Assembly: GCF_029433855.1 (NCBI RefSeq)
Contig: NZ_JAROAU010000003.1
Coordinates: 988,729 to 1,052,728, forward strand
DNA length: 64,000 nucleotides
DNA from: Candidatus Kosakonia sp. 282A-S69
Lineage (GTDB): Bacteria; Pseudomonadota; Gammaproteobacteria; Enterobacterales; Enterobacteriaceae
Reading direction: 5' to 3'
Shown: one piece after another, positions 44,360-53,935 of the stretch
Position numbering within the stretch: position 1 is the first letter of the stretch
How the letters are laid out: each line of letters begins with the position of its first letter
The notes under the pieces: generated by a model
Databases searched by the model: none
What the model was told of the DNA's origin: nothing
Seen by the model: only the letters and a program-made list of their open reading frames with translations
Position numbers and translations under genes: made by a program

Positions 44360-45469
44360 ATGAGTTCGCAATCCCAGGCCAAATCCCCGGAAGCCTTACG
44401 GGCTATTGTCACCGGGACGCTGGCCGATTTTCAGCACCCCACCCTCAAACATAACCTGACAGCGCTGAAAGCTGTCCACCATGTTGCATGGCTGGATGAG
44501 ACCCTGCATGTCGAGCTGCTGATGCCGTTCGTCTGGGCCAGCGCCTTCGAAGAGCTGAAAGCTCAGTGCAGCGCCGAGCTGCTGCGTCTCACCGGCGCGC
44601 GCGCCATCGACTGGAAGCTGTCGCACAATATCGCCACCCTGAAGCGGGTGAAAAATCAGCCGGGCGTTAACGGCGTGAAGAATATTATCGCCGTCAGCTC
44701 CGGCAAGGGCGGGGTAGGGAAATCCTCTACTGCCGTCAACCTTGCGCTGGCGCTGGCTGCGGAAGGGGCGAAAGTCGGTATTCTCGATGCCGATATCTAT
44801 GGCCCGTCGATCCCGATGATGCTGGGCGCGGAGAATGAGCGTCCAACCTCACCAGACGGCACGCACATGGCACCGATTATTGCCCACGGCCTGGCGACCA
44901 ACTCAATTGGTTACCTGGTGACGGATGATAATGCGATGGTGTGGCGCGGGCCGATGGCCAGCAAAGCGCTGCTGCAGATGTTGCAGGAGTCAATGTGGCC
45001 GGACCTCGACTATCTGGTGCTCGATATGCCGCCAGGCACCGGCGATATTCAGCTGACGCTGGCGCAAAATATTCCGGTGACCGGCGCGCTGGTGGTGACC
45101 ACCCCGCAGGATATCGCGCTGATTGATGCCAAAAAAGGTATCGTCATGTTCGAGAAAGTGGAAGTGCCGGTGCTCGGTATCGTGGAGAACATGAGCATGC
45201 ATATTTGCAGCAACTGTGGTCACCATGAGCCGATTTTCGGCACCGGCGGTGCAGAGAAGCTGGCGGAGAAGTATCACACCCAGCTGCTGGGCCAGATGCC
45301 GCTGCATATCTCGCTGCGTGAAGATCTTGATAAGGGTACGCCGACGGTGGTCAGCCGCCCGGAGAGCGAATTCACCGCCATCTACCGCAACCTTGCCGGC
45401 CGTGTAGCCGCCCAGCTCTACTGGCAGGGTGAGATCATTCCCGGTGAGATCGCGTTCCGCGCGGTGTGA
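44360..45469 (+). CDS. mrp: Iron-sulfur cluster carrier ATPase Mrp (ApbC)
   Basis: Cytoplasmic P-loop ATPase that binds and transfers iron-sulfur clusters. 369 residues, as in E. coli. N-terminal MIP18-like domain (~1-95), then the MinD-like deviant Walker [18 protein letters not shown], and the cluster-binding CxxC in [18 protein letters not shown] precedes the ATG at 44360. Confidence 0.97.
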   Translation: MSSQSQAKSPEALRAIVTGTLADFQHPTLKHNLTALKAVHHVAWLDETLHVELLMPFVWASAFEELKAQCSAELLRLTGARAIDWKLSHNIATLKRVKNQPGVNGVKNIIAVSSGKGGVGKSSTAVNLALALAAEGAKVGILDADIYGPSIPMMLGAENERPTSPDGTHMAPIIAHGLATNSIGYLVTDDNAMVWRGPMASKALLQMLQESMWPDLDYLVLDMPPGTGDIQLTLAQNIPVTGALVVTTPQDIALIDAKKGIVMFEKVEVPVLGIVENMSMHICSNCGHHEPIFGTGGAEKLAEKYHTQLLGQMPLHISLREDLDKGTPTVVSRPESEFTAIYRNLAGRVAAQLYWQGEIIPGEIAFRAV

Positions 45470-45476
45470 TTGAAGG

Positions 45477-45611
45477 TGCCGGATGGTGCTCGCCATCCGG
45501 ACTCCGTTGTTTCAGGTCGTCCCTTTCTGTAGGCCGGATAAGCGGTACGCGCCATCCGGCATTATTCCCGCGGCAACATTGCCTGATGGCGGCTTCGCCT
45601 TATCAGGCCTA
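45477..45611. repeat. REP/BIME cluster after mrp
   Basis: Three REP-type palindromes: GCCGGATGGTGCTCGCCATC around 45478-45500, GGCCGGATAAGC...GCCATCCGGC at about 45531-45560, and GCCTGATGGCGGC...TTATCAGGCC at 45581-45610. This is a classic enterobacterial intergenic mosaic element at the 3' end of mrp. Confidence 0.9.
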
Positions 45612-45663
45612 CGAAATGACAAAACCCGTGTCGCTTAGCCGTCATTTCTCTCAACAGGCAAAC

Positions 45664-46089
45664 CTACTTCAACACATAGTGCATCAGCACATAATCCCCT
45701 TGCGGGGAGACGCCTTTGGCCTCAACGCGCCAGCCGTGGCGCTGATAAAAGTCGAGCGCCGTGTTATTGCGCAGCAAACACTTCAGCGCGCCGGTGCTGG
45801 TAAAGGTGCTCTGCACGTGCTTAAGCAGCGCACTGCCCACCCCTCTGCCCTGAAAGGCAGGGTCGATAAACAAGTTATGCAGGAAGTTGTCGTTCTCCAG
45901 GACCGATGCGAACCCTATCCGATGCCCATCCTCTTCCGCTACCCAAATCACCTCTCCCAGTGTCGCGGAGTCAAAATCTTCCAGAGCCCAGTCGCGGCTG
46001 TCGAGCCAGGTCCAGCCTTCTTTACGGGCATGCAGATACAGGGTACGCAGAAACGGCCTGTCACTCTCCTGCCAGCGGCGGATAATCAC
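45664..46089 (-). CDS. GNAT-family N-acetyltransferase
   Basis: 141-residue GCN5-related acetyltransferase: MIIRRWQESDRPFLRTLYLHARKEGWTWLD would cover the N-terminus; the central LHNLFIDPAFQGRGVGSALL is the acetyl-CoA loop; FYQRHGWRVEAKG is the C-terminal motif. Substrate unknown. The start is GTG at 46089 with GGGAG five bases before it. It begins 12 bases after the rcnB stop on the same strand, so the two are probably co-transcribed. Confidence 0.85.
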   Translation of the reverse strand: MIIRRWQESDRPFLRTLYLHARKEGWTWLDSRDWALEDFDSATLGEVIWVAEEDGHRIGFASVLENDNFLHNLFIDPAFQGRGVGSALLKHVQSTFTSTGALKCLLRNNTALDFYQRHGWRVEAKGVSPQGDYVLMHYVLK

Positions 46090-46101
46090 AGGCGCTCCCG
46101 G

Positions 46102-46437
46102 TTAACGATGATAGAAAATGTCGCCATTGTAGGCTTTGAGGATTTTGCCGTCGGCATCGGTGATTAACACGTAGTTGCCGCCCATGTAGGTCCAGTGGCT
46201 ACCGGCATCCGGCGCGGGAAGGTTACGTAACTTCCACTGTTTGATGTTGTAATCGTCGCTGCGGTACATCTCCGGCACCGTGTCGCCAATGGTGAATTTG
46301 GTAAAGTCGGCAACAAACTCTTTCACTTCAAACGACTGTGTGCCGCCTGCAGGCGCTGTCGCGGGCGGTGTTTCAGCATAGGTTGCCGAAGCCGTTGCCA
46401 GCAGTGCACCCAGAAGCATCATTTTTGTTTTACGCAT
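46102..46437 (-). CDS. rcnB: Periplasmic RcnB-family nickel/cobalt homeostasis protein
   Basis: 111 residues (112 in E. coli). A signal peptide to about residue 21 (ending ATYA), then the RcnB core FTIGDTVPEMYRSDDYNIKQ, LRNLPAPDAGSHWTYMGG and the end AYNGDIFYHR, almost the same as E. coli RcnB. RcnB modulates nickel/cobalt export by RcnA. Here neither rcnA nor its repressor rcnR is next to it, unlike E. coli where the three are adjacent. SD AGGAGAG precedes the ATG. Confidence 0.93.
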   Translation of the reverse strand: MRKTKMMLLGALLATASATYAETPPATAPAGGTQSFEVKEFVADFTKFTIGDTVPEMYRSDDYNIKQWKLRNLPAPDAGSHWTYMGGNYVLITDADGKILKAYNGDIFYHR

Positions 46438-46576
46438 ACTCTCTCCAGGTTGTTCTTATACATTTCACGTAGTTGCATAAATAGCACGACATCATTGCCG
46501 TTTACAGACAGCGGAGCAACCAGCAAAAAATAACGCTTTGGTAAAAAGTGTAAGCAAACCCAGGAAAAAGCAGTGC

Positions 46577-46605
46577 GGGCGAAGAGGGAATTTTCCTCTC
46601 CGCCC
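46577..46605 (-). terminator. Terminator-like hairpin after the MDR oxidoreductase gene
   Basis: Imperfect inverted repeat GGGCGGAGAGGAAAATTCCC then TCTTCGCCC on the minus strand, 29 bases after the gene's stop, with a TTTTT tract about 9 bases further. Confidence 0.5.
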
Positions 46606-46633
46606 GGCAGGTTTGGGAGTAATCCTGGCAGGA

Positions 46634-47647
46634 TCAGCCCACAAACCCCTCCAGCACGATTTTGCCCACCGCGCGCTGGCTCTCAAGCAATGCGTGGGCT
46701 TTACGTAAGTTAGCCGCGGTGATTGCACCGCCATGCTCGCCGAGGGTGGTTTTCAGCACGCCGCTGTCGATCAGCTCCGCGACCCGCGTCAGCAGCTGGT
46801 GTTGAGCAATCATATCGTCGGTGGTGAACATCGAACGGGTAAACATAAACTCCCAGTGCAGCGAGAGGCTCTTCGCTTTCAGCGGCATGGCATCAAGGCT
46901 GTCGGGATCGTCGATCAGCGCCAGCTTGCCCTGCGGTTTGAGGGCGTTAATCAGCTGTTGATAGTGATCCTGCGTATTGGTCAGGCTGGCAACATGCGTC
47001 ACCTCTTTGATGCCGATCCGCGCCAGCTCTTCGGTCAGCGGTTTGCTGTGGTCAATCACATGGTGCGCGCCGCGATCTTTCACCCACTGCTGGCTGGCGG
47101 GGCGCGACGCGGTGCCGATCACCGTCATGCGGGTGAGCTGGCGCGCCAGCTGCGTCAGAATCGAGCCGACACCGCCCGCGGCGCCGACAATCAGCAGCAC
47201 ATCGCCGTCGTTGCCATTTTCTTTTACGCCGAGGCGGTCAAACAGCAGCTCCCAGGCCGTGATTGCCGTCAGGGGCAGGGCGGCGGCAGAGGCGTTATCA
47301 AGCGAGGCGGGTTTGCGCGCCACAATACGCTCATCTACCAGCTGATACTCGCTGTTGCTCCCCGGACGGGTTAACGCTCCGGCGTACCACACTTCATCGC
47401 CCGGCTGGAACAGGGTAACTGACTCGCCGACCTCCTTTACTACGCCTACCGCATCCCAGCCGAGGACGCGCGGTGTATCGGCATTAAAACCGGCGCGCAC
47501 TTTGGTATCCACCGGGTTAACGGAGATGGCTTTCACTTCCACCAGCAGATCGTGGCCGCTGGCTTGCGGTTGCGGCAGGTCGATATCGGTGAGGGCATCG
47601 AGGTTGCTGCCGCCAGCGGCGGCGCGGGTAATGGCGATGGCTTTCAT
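46634..47647 (-). CDS. Zinc-type alcohol dehydrogenase-like (MDR) oxidoreductase
   Basis: Medium-chain dehydrogenase/reductase of 337 residues, likely an NADPH:quinone-type reductase. GroES-like N-domain (VEVKAISVNPVDTKVRAG, LGWDAVGVVKEVG, GDEVWYAG), Rossmann domain with LIVGAAGGVGSIL, NADPH-binding SRPAS. The structural-zinc cysteine cluster of true alcohol dehydrogenases is not seen, despite the usual family name. Substrate unknown. Ends with ESQRAVGKIVLEGF. Confidence 0.88.
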   Translation of the reverse strand: MKAIAITRAAAGGSNLDALTDIDLPQPQASGHDLLVEVKAISVNPVDTKVRAGFNADTPRVLGWDAVGVVKEVGESVTLFQPGDEVWYAGALTRPGSNSEYQLVDERIVARKPASLDNASAAALPLTAITAWELLFDRLGVKENGNDGDVLLIVGAAGGVGSILTQLARQLTRMTVIGTASRPASQQWVKDRGAHHVIDHSKPLTEELARIGIKEVTHVASLTNTQDHYQQLINALKPQGKLALIDDPDSLDAMPLKAKSLSLHWEFMFTRSMFTTDDMIAQHQLLTRVAELIDSGVLKTTLGEHGGAITAANLRKAHALLESQRAVGKIVLEGFVG

Positions 47648-47760
47648 AACAGGCTCCGTTTTATTGGGTTTTCATCACTACCGGTAAGGGTAGACAACCC
47701 AGCTTTGATGAAAAACCCGCAAAATGGAGCAGCACTTATCGCTCCCGAGTGAAAATAGAG

Positions 47761-47792
47761 TGCCGGATGGCGGCTCTGCCTTCTCCGGCCTG
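47761..47792. repeat. REP-like element
   Basis: Single imperfect REP palindrome starting TGCCGGATGGCGGCTCTGCC and ending CTCCGGCC, next to the end of the GanK gene. Confidence 0.7.
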
Positions 47793-47796
47793 GGCG

Positions 47797-48912
47797 TTAC
47801 ATATCGTGGTTGGGTACCGGGATGTCGGCGCTGACGCGCTGATCCTGCTCGTCAAAGATCATGCAGTGGCGGCTGTCGAAGGCGAGGGCGATCTTCTGCC
47901 ACGGGCGGAAATGCACATCCCCCGGCAGCAAAATTTTAATATTGTCGTGGCCATAACATTGACCAAACAGATAGGTGTTATTGCCCAGCCGCTCCACCAC
48001 TTCGCACTGAAACTCCAGCGGCACGCCGCCCGTCATCTCTGTTGCGAGGTGCTCCGGGCGAATGCCGAGCGTAATGGCCGCGCCCACCTCCAGCGGTGAG
48101 GTGGTGATGCCGAGTGTCAACTGGTGGCCCTGCGCAAGAGCAATAGTCACTTCTCCCGGCTGCCACTGACTTACCGTAGCAGGTAAAAAGTTCATCTTCG
48201 GTGAGCCGATAAAGCCGGCGACGAATTTGTTTTTTGGGTTGTAGTAGAGCGACATCGGCGAGCCCATCTGCTCAACGTTGCCGTAGTTCATCACCACGAT
48301 TTTGTCCGCCAGCGTCATCGCTTCCACCTGGTCATGCGTAACATAAACCATGGTGGTTTTCAGCTCCTGGTGCAGGCGGGCAATGTGCAGCCGCATCTCG
48401 ACGCGCAGCTCGGCATCAAGGTTAGAGAGGGGCTCATCGAACATAAAGACGCGCGGATTACGCACAATCGCACGGCCGATGGCGACGCGCTGGCGCTGGC
48501 CGCCGGAGAGCTGCTTCGGTTTGCGATCCAGCAGGTGGCTCAACTGCAGCGTTTTCGCCACCATCTCCACCTGGCGGCGGATCTCCTCTTTCGGCACTTT
48601 GTTCACTTTCAGCCCGTAGCCCATGTTCTCTGCCACGGTCATATGGGGGTAGAGCGCATAGGACTGGAACACCATCGAGACACCGCGATGGGCGGGCGCG
48701 ACATCATTCATCACTTCGTCGCCAATCAGCACTTCGCCTTCGCTCACCTCCTCCAGCCCGGCAATCATGCGCAGCATGGTTGATTTCCCGCAGCCGGAGG
48801 GGCCGACAAACACCGCAAACTCGCCATCATCAATCGACAGATTGACATTGTTCAGCGTCACCGTGTCGCCAAATCGCTTAGTGACATTTCTCAGTCGTAT
48901 ATTGGACATCAA
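47797..48912 (-). CDS. ganK: MalK/MsmX-type ABC ATPase of the galactan locus (GanK)
   Basis: 371-residue sugar-import ATPase. Walker A GPSGCGKST (~residues 38-46), signature LSGGQRQR, Walker B VFMFDEPLS, H-loop THD, and a C-terminal MalK-like TOBE/regulatory domain (LGIRPEHLA). It is divergent from, and shares a control region with, the ganEFG binding protein and permease genes, which lack an ATPase of their own. The symbol is taken from the Dickeya gan locus by gene content. MalK-like C-domains are targets of EIIA-Glc inducer exclusion. Confidence 0.88.
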   Translation of the reverse strand: MMSNIRLRNVTKRFGDTVTLNNVNLSIDDGEFAVFVGPSGCGKSTMLRMIAGLEEVSEGEVLIGDEVMNDVAPAHRGVSMVFQSYALYPHMTVAENMGYGLKVNKVPKEEIRRQVEMVAKTLQLSHLLDRKPKQLSGGQRQRVAIGRAIVRNPRVFMFDEPLSNLDAELRVEMRLHIARLHQELKTTMVYVTHDQVEAMTLADKIVVMNYGNVEQMGSPMSLYYNPKNKFVAGFIGSPKMNFLPATVSQWQPGEVTIALAQGHQLTLGITTSPLEVGAAITLGIRPEHLATEMTGGVPLEFQCEVVERLGNNTYLFGQCYGHDNIKILLPGDVHFRPWQKIALAFDSRHCMIFDEQDQRVSADIPVPNHDM

Positions 48913-49251
48913 CGTTCCCCGAATGTAGTAGCCGTTACTGGCCGTTTGTCAGCTGTTTTGTTTTACGTATAACAATCAGGAGACAGTGCTGCTCAACGGC
49001 GAAAAATCATGGTCTGACTATAACTTCCACGGATTTAGCGCCCTATACTCAATTTTCATTTCTGTAACATTGGTCACATAACGCAACGTTTATTCTCGTT
49101 TTATCACTGCGTAAAGCGTAGCGTATAACAAATCCGATAAGGAGAATGAATACGTCTTAAGCCCTGCAATATCAGGTGGTTTGCCGCAGCAGTGACCTGA
49201 TGATGCGCCATAAAAACCATGAAATTGTTATACCTTGACATGAGGTTGATA
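48913..49251. promoter_or_regulatory. ganK-ganE divergent control region
   Basis: No gene in these 339 bases. It contains: (i) a near-perfect 18-base dyad TTGTTTTACGTATAACAA (48958-48975), one mismatch in nine, resembling a LacI-type operator; (ii) a CRP-like site TGTAA-N6-TCACA (49063-49078); (iii) a likely ganE -10 box TATAAC (49124-49129) within GCGTATAACAA (49121-49131), which repeats the right half of the dyad; (iv) a hairpin ATCAGGT/ACCTGAT (about 49170-49202) in the 5' untranslated leader. Confidence 0.7.
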
Positions 49252-50487
49252 ATGAAAAAGAAGACCCTTACCGCACTGATCCTGACAACGCTTGCCGCCG
49301 GGCAGCTTGTCGGCCTGCAGGCGCACGCCGCCGCACAGCAACTCAATGTCTGGGAAGACATTAAAAAATCGGCGGGCATCCAGGATGCGGTGCGCGATTT
49401 TGAGCAGAAATATAACGTCAACGTTAACGTGCAGGAGATGCCCTACGCGCAGCAGCTGGAAAAACTCCGTCTCGATGGCCCGGCGGGCATCGGCCCGGAT
49501 GTGCTGGTGATCCCCAATGATCAGTTGGGCGGCGCGGTTGTGCAAGGGCTGCTCACCCCCCTGAATCTGGACAAAGAAAAGGTTGACGCCTTTACGCCCG
49601 CCTCCATCAACGCTTTCCGCCTCGACAACACCCTGTATGGCGTGCCGAAAGCAGTGGAGACGCTGGTGCTGATCTACAACAAAGATCTTATCGACAAGCC
49701 GCTGCAAAGCCTGCCGGAGTGGCTCGACTACTCGAAAAAACAGCGCGCGCAGAATAAATATGGCCTGCTGGCGAAGTTCGATCAGATTTACTACAGCTGG
49801 GGCGCTATTGGCCCGATGGGCGGCTATCTGTTCGGGAAAAACGACAAGGGCGGCTATAACCCGCAGGATATTGGCCTCAATAAACCCGGCGCGGTGGAAG
49901 CGGTGACCTTCCTGAAAAACTTCTATGCCGAAGGGGTATTCCCGTCGGGCATCCTCGGTGATAACGGCCTTAACGCCATCGATTCGCTGTTTACCGAGAA
50001 AAAAGCGGCGGCGGTGATCAATGGCCCGTGGGCGTTCCAGCCCTACGAAGCCGCCGGCATCAACTACGGCGTCGTGCCGCTGCCAACGCTGCCGGATGGC
50101 AAACCGATGAGCTCCTTCCTCGGCGTGAAGGGCTATGTCGTCTCTACCTGGAGCAAAGACAAAGCGCTGGCGCAGCAATTTATCGAATTTATTAACCAGC
50201 CGCAGTACGTGAAGACGCGCTATCTCGCCACCCGCGAAATTCCGGCGCAGAAAGCGATGATTGACGATCCGGTGATTAAAAACGACGAGAAGGCGAGCGC
50301 CGTGGCGGTGCAGGCTGCACGCGCAACCGCAATGCCGGGCATTCCGGAGATGGGGGAAGTGTGGGGCCCGGCGAACGCCGCGCTGGAGCTGAGCCTGACC
50401 GGTAAACAGGCGCCGCAGGCGGCGCTGGATGCCGCCGCCAAACAGATCCAGATGCAGGTCGAAGCGATGCAGGCCAGTAACCAGTAA
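49252..50487 (+). CDS. ganE: Periplasmic galactooligosaccharide-binding protein GanE
   Basis: MalE-type substrate-binding protein of the galactan ABC importer, 411 residues. A signal peptide of about 26 residues (ending LQAHAA) precedes QQLNVWEDIKKSAG; the body has LVIPNDQLGGAVVQGLLTPL and FLGVKGYVVSTWSKDKALAQ, as in maltose-type binding proteins. GAGG precedes the ATG at 49252; an upstream ATG in frame at 49219 is unlikely. First gene of the ganEFG-GH53-GH42 operon. Confidence 0.92.
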   Translation: MKKKTLTALILTTLAAGQLVGLQAHAAAQQLNVWEDIKKSAGIQDAVRDFEQKYNVNVNVQEMPYAQQLEKLRLDGPAGIGPDVLVIPNDQLGGAVVQGLLTPLNLDKEKVDAFTPASINAFRLDNTLYGVPKAVETLVLIYNKDLIDKPLQSLPEWLDYSKKQRAQNKYGLLAKFDQIYYSWGAIGPMGGYLFGKNDKGGYNPQDIGLNKPGAVEAVTFLKNFYAEGVFPSGILGDNGLNAIDSLFTEKKAAAVINGPWAFQPYEAAGINYGVVPLPTLPDGKPMSSFLGVKGYVVSTWSKDKALAQQFIEFINQPQYVKTRYLATREIPAQKAMIDDPVIKNDEKASAVAVQAARATAMPGIPEMGEVWGPANAALELSLTGKQAPQAALDAAAKQIQMQVEAMQASNQ

Positions 50488-50544
50488 CCGCATGTTGGTG
50501 CAGAAACGGGAGGGCGACCTCCCGTTGTCGAAAAGGAGTCGTAC

Positions 50545-51852
50545 GTGATTATCAGTCCCAGCGAACATTTTGCCAAAGCGCCCGGCGCAGGGCGTCACGC
50601 GTGGTGCGGGCTGCTGTTGGCCATCGTGCCGGGCTTTGGCCAGTTCTACCATCGCCAGTGGCTGAAAGGCCTTATCTTTCTGCTGCTGCTGGCGAGTTTT
50701 ACCGGCATCTTCTCTGATTTTTTGCGCGAAGGGGTGTGGGGCTTATACACCCTTGGCGAAGAGGTGCCGCGCGATAACTCCATCTTCCTGCTGGCAGAGG
50801 GGATCATCAGCGTGCTGATTATCGCCTTTGGCCTGATGGTGTGGGGGCTCTCAATGCGCGATGCGTGGCTGAATGGCAAAAAGCGCGATGCCGGTAAGCC
50901 GCTCAACAGCGTGCGCAAGCAGTACCAGATGCTGCTCAGCGACGGCTTCCCCTACCTGATGATTAGCCCAGGCTTTATCCTGCTGGTGTTCGTGGTGATT
51001 TTCCCGATCCTCTTCGGCTTCGCCATCGCCTTTACCAACTACAACCTCTACCACACGCCGCCTGCCAAACTGGTTGACTGGGTTGGGTTAAAGAACTTCA
51101 TCAATATTTTCACCCTGTCGATCTGGCGCTCAACCTTCTTTGACGTGCTGCAGTGGACGGTGGTGTGGACGCTGCTGGCGACCACGTTGCAGTGCAGCGT
51201 CGGCGTGCTGCTGGCGATCCTTGTTAACCAGAAAGATCTGCGCTTTAAGCCGCTGGTGCGCACCATTTTCATCCTGCCGTGGGCGGTGCCGGGCTTTGTC
51301 ACCATTCTGGTCTTCGCCGGGATGTTCAATGACTCCTTTGGCGTGATCAATAACGCGATCCTTGCCTTCTTCGGCATCGACCCGAAACCGTGGCTGACAG
51401 ACCCTTTCTGGACGAAAACCGCGCTGATCATGATGCAGACCTGGCTCGGCTTTCCGTTTGTCTTTGCCATGACCACCGGCGTATTGCAGGCGATTCCGGA
51501 CGATCTCTATGAAGCGGCGAAGATGGATGGTGCGGGCACCTTTACCCGCCTGCGCACCATTACCTTGCCGCTGGTGCTCTACTCAATTGCGCCAATCATC
51601 ATCACGCAATACACCTTCAACTTTAATAACTTCAACATCATCTACCTGTTTAACAACGGCGGACCGGCGGTGGCCGGCGCGAATGCGGGCGGTACCGACA
51701 TTCTGGTGTCGTGGATCTATAAGCTGACGATGTCCTCATCGCAGTACGCCATCGCGGCCACCATCACCATCCTGCTGTCGATTTTTGTCGTCGGCCTGGC
51801 GTTGTGGCAGTTCCGCGCCACTAAATCGTTCAAAAACGACGACATGGCATAA
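50545..51852 (+). CDS. ganF: Galactooligosaccharide ABC permease GanF (MalF type)
   Basis: 435-residue inner-membrane permease, MalF-like. Eight or so membrane segments; the extra N-terminal part (GLLLAIVPGFGQFYHRQWLK) matches the MalF-type extension; the C-terminal BPD_transp_1 domain has the EAA loop DLYEAAKMDGAGTFTRLRTI. The start codon is GTG at 50545, eight bases after AAAAGGAG. ganG follows after 9 bases. Confidence 0.93.
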   Translation: MIISPSEHFAKAPGAGRHAWCGLLLAIVPGFGQFYHRQWLKGLIFLLLLASFTGIFSDFLREGVWGLYTLGEEVPRDNSIFLLAEGIISVLIIAFGLMVWGLSMRDAWLNGKKRDAGKPLNSVRKQYQMLLSDGFPYLMISPGFILLVFVVIFPILFGFAIAFTNYNLYHTPPAKLVDWVGLKNFINIFTLSIWRSTFFDVLQWTVVWTLLATTLQCSVGVLLAILVNQKDLRFKPLVRTIFILPWAVPGFVTILVFAGMFNDSFGVINNAILAFFGIDPKPWLTDPFWTKTALIMMQTWLGFPFVFAMTTGVLQAIPDDLYEAAKMDGAGTFTRLRTITLPLVLYSIAPIIITQYTFNFNNFNIIYLFNNGGPAVAGANAGGTDILVSWIYKLTMSSSQYAIAATITILLSIFVVGLALWQFRATKSFKNDDMA

Positions 51853-51861
51853 GGGAAGAAA

Positions 51862-52713
51862 ATGGCTCAATCACAAAGTATTCGCCGCGAGAAGGTCATT
51901 CGCCTGACGCTCTCCTGGCTGGTGATAGCAGCGGTATCGCTGACGATTATCTACCCGCTGGTGTGGACGATTGGCGCATCGCTTAATGCCGGCAATAGCC
52001 TGCTCAGCACCTCAATCATCCCGGAAAATCTCTCTTTCCAGCACTATGCCGATCTCTTTAATGGCCAGGTGAACTACCTGACCTGGTACTGGAACTCGAT
52101 GAAAATCAGCCTGCTGACGATGATCCTGACCTTAATCAGCGTCAGCTTTACCGCCTACGCCTTTTCGCGCTTTCGCTTTAAAGGACGCCAGAACGGGCTG
52201 ATGCTCTTTCTGCTATTGCAGATGATCCCGCAGTTCTCAGCGCTGATTGCGATTTTCGTCCTCTCGCAGCTGCTGGGGTTGATTAACAGCCATATGGCGC
52301 TGGTGCTGATCTACGTCGCCGGGATGATCCCGATGAACACCTACCTGATGAAGGGCTACCTGGATGCCATTCCGCGCGATCTTGATGAGTCCGCACGCAT
52401 GGATGGTGCCAGTAATTTCCGCATCTTTATCGAGATCATCCTGCCGCTGTCGAAACCGATTATCGCGGTGGTGGCGCTCTTCTCTTTCACCGGCCCGCTG
52501 GGGGATTTCATCCTCTCAAGCACCATTTTGCGCACGCCGGATAAATACACGCTGCCGATCGGGCTCTATAACCTGGTGGCGCAAAAAATGGGTGCCAGTT
52601 ACACCACCTACGCCGCGGGCGCAGTGCTGATTGCGGTGCCGGTGGCGATCCTCTACCTGGCGTTACAAAAATACTTCGTCTCCGGCCTCACCTCCGGCAG
52701 TACAAAAGGATAA
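51862..52713 (+). CDS. ganG: Galactooligosaccharide ABC permease GanG (MalG type)
   Basis: 283-residue second permease of the importer, MalG-like, with six membrane segments and the EAA loop DLDESARMDGASNFRIFIEI. GGGAAG precedes the ATG. The galactanase gene starts 4 bases after its stop. Confidence 0.94.
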   Translation: MAQSQSIRREKVIRLTLSWLVIAAVSLTIIYPLVWTIGASLNAGNSLLSTSIIPENLSFQHYADLFNGQVNYLTWYWNSMKISLLTMILTLISVSFTAYAFSRFRFKGRQNGLMLFLLLQMIPQFSALIAIFVLSQLLGLINSHMALVLIYVAGMIPMNTYLMKGYLDAIPRDLDESARMDGASNFRIFIEIILPLSKPIIAVVALFSFTGPLGDFILSSTILRTPDKYTLPIGLYNLVAQKMGASYTTYAAGAVLIAVPVAILYLALQKYFVSGLTSGSTKG

Positions 52714-52717
52714 GCAT

Positions 52718-53905
52718 ATGAAACGACTGACTCCCGCTCTGCTGGCGGTATGCCTCGCTGCCACTTTTTCTGCCAGCGCAGTGACCACGCGCCCATTTAC
52801 CCGGATGCCCGCCGACTTTATTAAAGGGGCGGATATCTCCACGCTGCTCGATGCGGAAAAGCAGGGGGCGAAATTCTATAACGATAAAAACCAGCCGCAG
52901 GATGCGCTGGCTATCCTGAAAGCCAACGGCGTCAACTATGTGCGTCTGCGGCTGTGGGTCGACCCGAAAGATGCGCAGGGTAATGCCTACGGCGGCGGCG
53001 ATAACGATCTCGCCACCACCCTGGCGCTGGCAAAGCGAGCAAAAGCGCAGGGCATGAAGCTGCTGCTCGACCTGCACTACAGCGACTTCTGGACCGATCC
53101 GGGTAAGCAGTTCAAGCCGAAAGCCTGGGAGAAGCTCGATTATCCGCAGCTGAAAACCAGGGTGCATGATTACACCCGCGACACGATTGCACAGTTTAAA
53201 CAGGCGGGCGTGTTGCCGGACATGGTGCAGATCGGCAATGAAATTAACGGCGGTATGCTCTGGCCGGAGGGCAAAAGTTGGGGGCAGGGCGGCGGCGAGT
53301 TTGACCGGCTGGCCGGGCTGCTCACTGCTGGAATTGAGGGCGTTAAAGAGAACCTCACCCACGGCGAGCAGGTGAAGATCATGCTGCACCTCGCCGAAGG
53401 AACCAAAAATGACACCTTCCGCTGGTGGTTTGATGAGATCACCAAACGCAACGTGCCTTTCGATGTGATTGGCCTGTCGATGTACACCTACTGGAACGGG
53501 CCGATCAGCGCCCTGCAGGCCAACATGGATGACATCAGCAAGCGCTACAACAAAGATGTGATCGTCGTCGAGGCGGCTTACGCCTACACGCTGGCGAACT
53601 GCGATAACGCGGAGAACAGCTTCCAGGCGAACGAGGAGAAAGCGGGCGGCTACCCGGCCACGGTGCAGGGGCAGTACGACTATGTGCACGATTTAATGCA
53701 GTCGGTCATCAATGTGCAGGGCCAGCGCGGCAAGGGCATCTTCTACTGGGAACCGACCTGGATTGCCGTGCCGGGCAACGGCTGGGCAACGCCCGCCGGC
53801 ATGAAATATATCAATGATCACTGGAAAGAGGGCAATGCGCGTGAAAACCAGGCCCTGTTTGATTGCCAGGGAAAAGTGCTGCCGTCAGTGAAAGTCTTTA
53901 ATTAA
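52718..53905 (+). CDS. ganB: Secreted endo-beta-1,4-galactanase, GH53
   Basis: Hydrolyses internal beta-1,4-galactosidic bonds of galactan side-chains (type I arabinogalactan, pectin). 395 residues. A signal peptide of about 21 residues (ending SASA) directs it to the periplasm. GH53 catalytic Glu175 in QIGNEINGG and Glu285 in VIVVEAAYAY. It should cut imported oligogalactans to a size the ABC system can take. Symbol follows Bacillus usage; the Dickeya literature uses ganA for this enzyme. A long upstream open frame overlapping ganG is not translated. Confidence 0.93.
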   Translation: MKRLTPALLAVCLAATFSASAVTTRPFTRMPADFIKGADISTLLDAEKQGAKFYNDKNQPQDALAILKANGVNYVRLRLWVDPKDAQGNAYGGGDNDLATTLALAKRAKAQGMKLLLDLHYSDFWTDPGKQFKPKAWEKLDYPQLKTRVHDYTRDTIAQFKQAGVLPDMVQIGNEINGGMLWPEGKSWGQGGGEFDRLAGLLTAGIEGVKENLTHGEQVKIMLHLAEGTKNDTFRWWFDEITKRNVPFDVIGLSMYTYWNGPISALQANMDDISKRYNKDVIVVEAAYAYTLANCDNAENSFQANEEKAGGYPATVQGQYDYVHDLMQSVINVQGQRGKGIFYWEPTWIAVPGNGWATPAGMKYINDHWKEGNARENQALFDCQGKVLPSVKVFN

Positions 53906-53935
53906 TTTTCGTGTTGTAAATTTCAGGAATGAATA

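Noticed and set aside
44195-44371. 59-residue N-terminal extension of MetG
   Set aside because: It runs into the mrp promoter region, and metG homologs start at MTQVAKKI.
49228-50652. 474-codon open frame opposite ganE
   Set aside because: Antisense to a gene with clear family motifs; its product is His/Arg-rich with no recognisable domain.
52631-52717. N-terminal extension of the GH53 galactanase into ganG
   Set aside because: The extension is a frame-shifted copy of ganG sequence. The start at 52718 has a good SD and gives a proper signal peptide.
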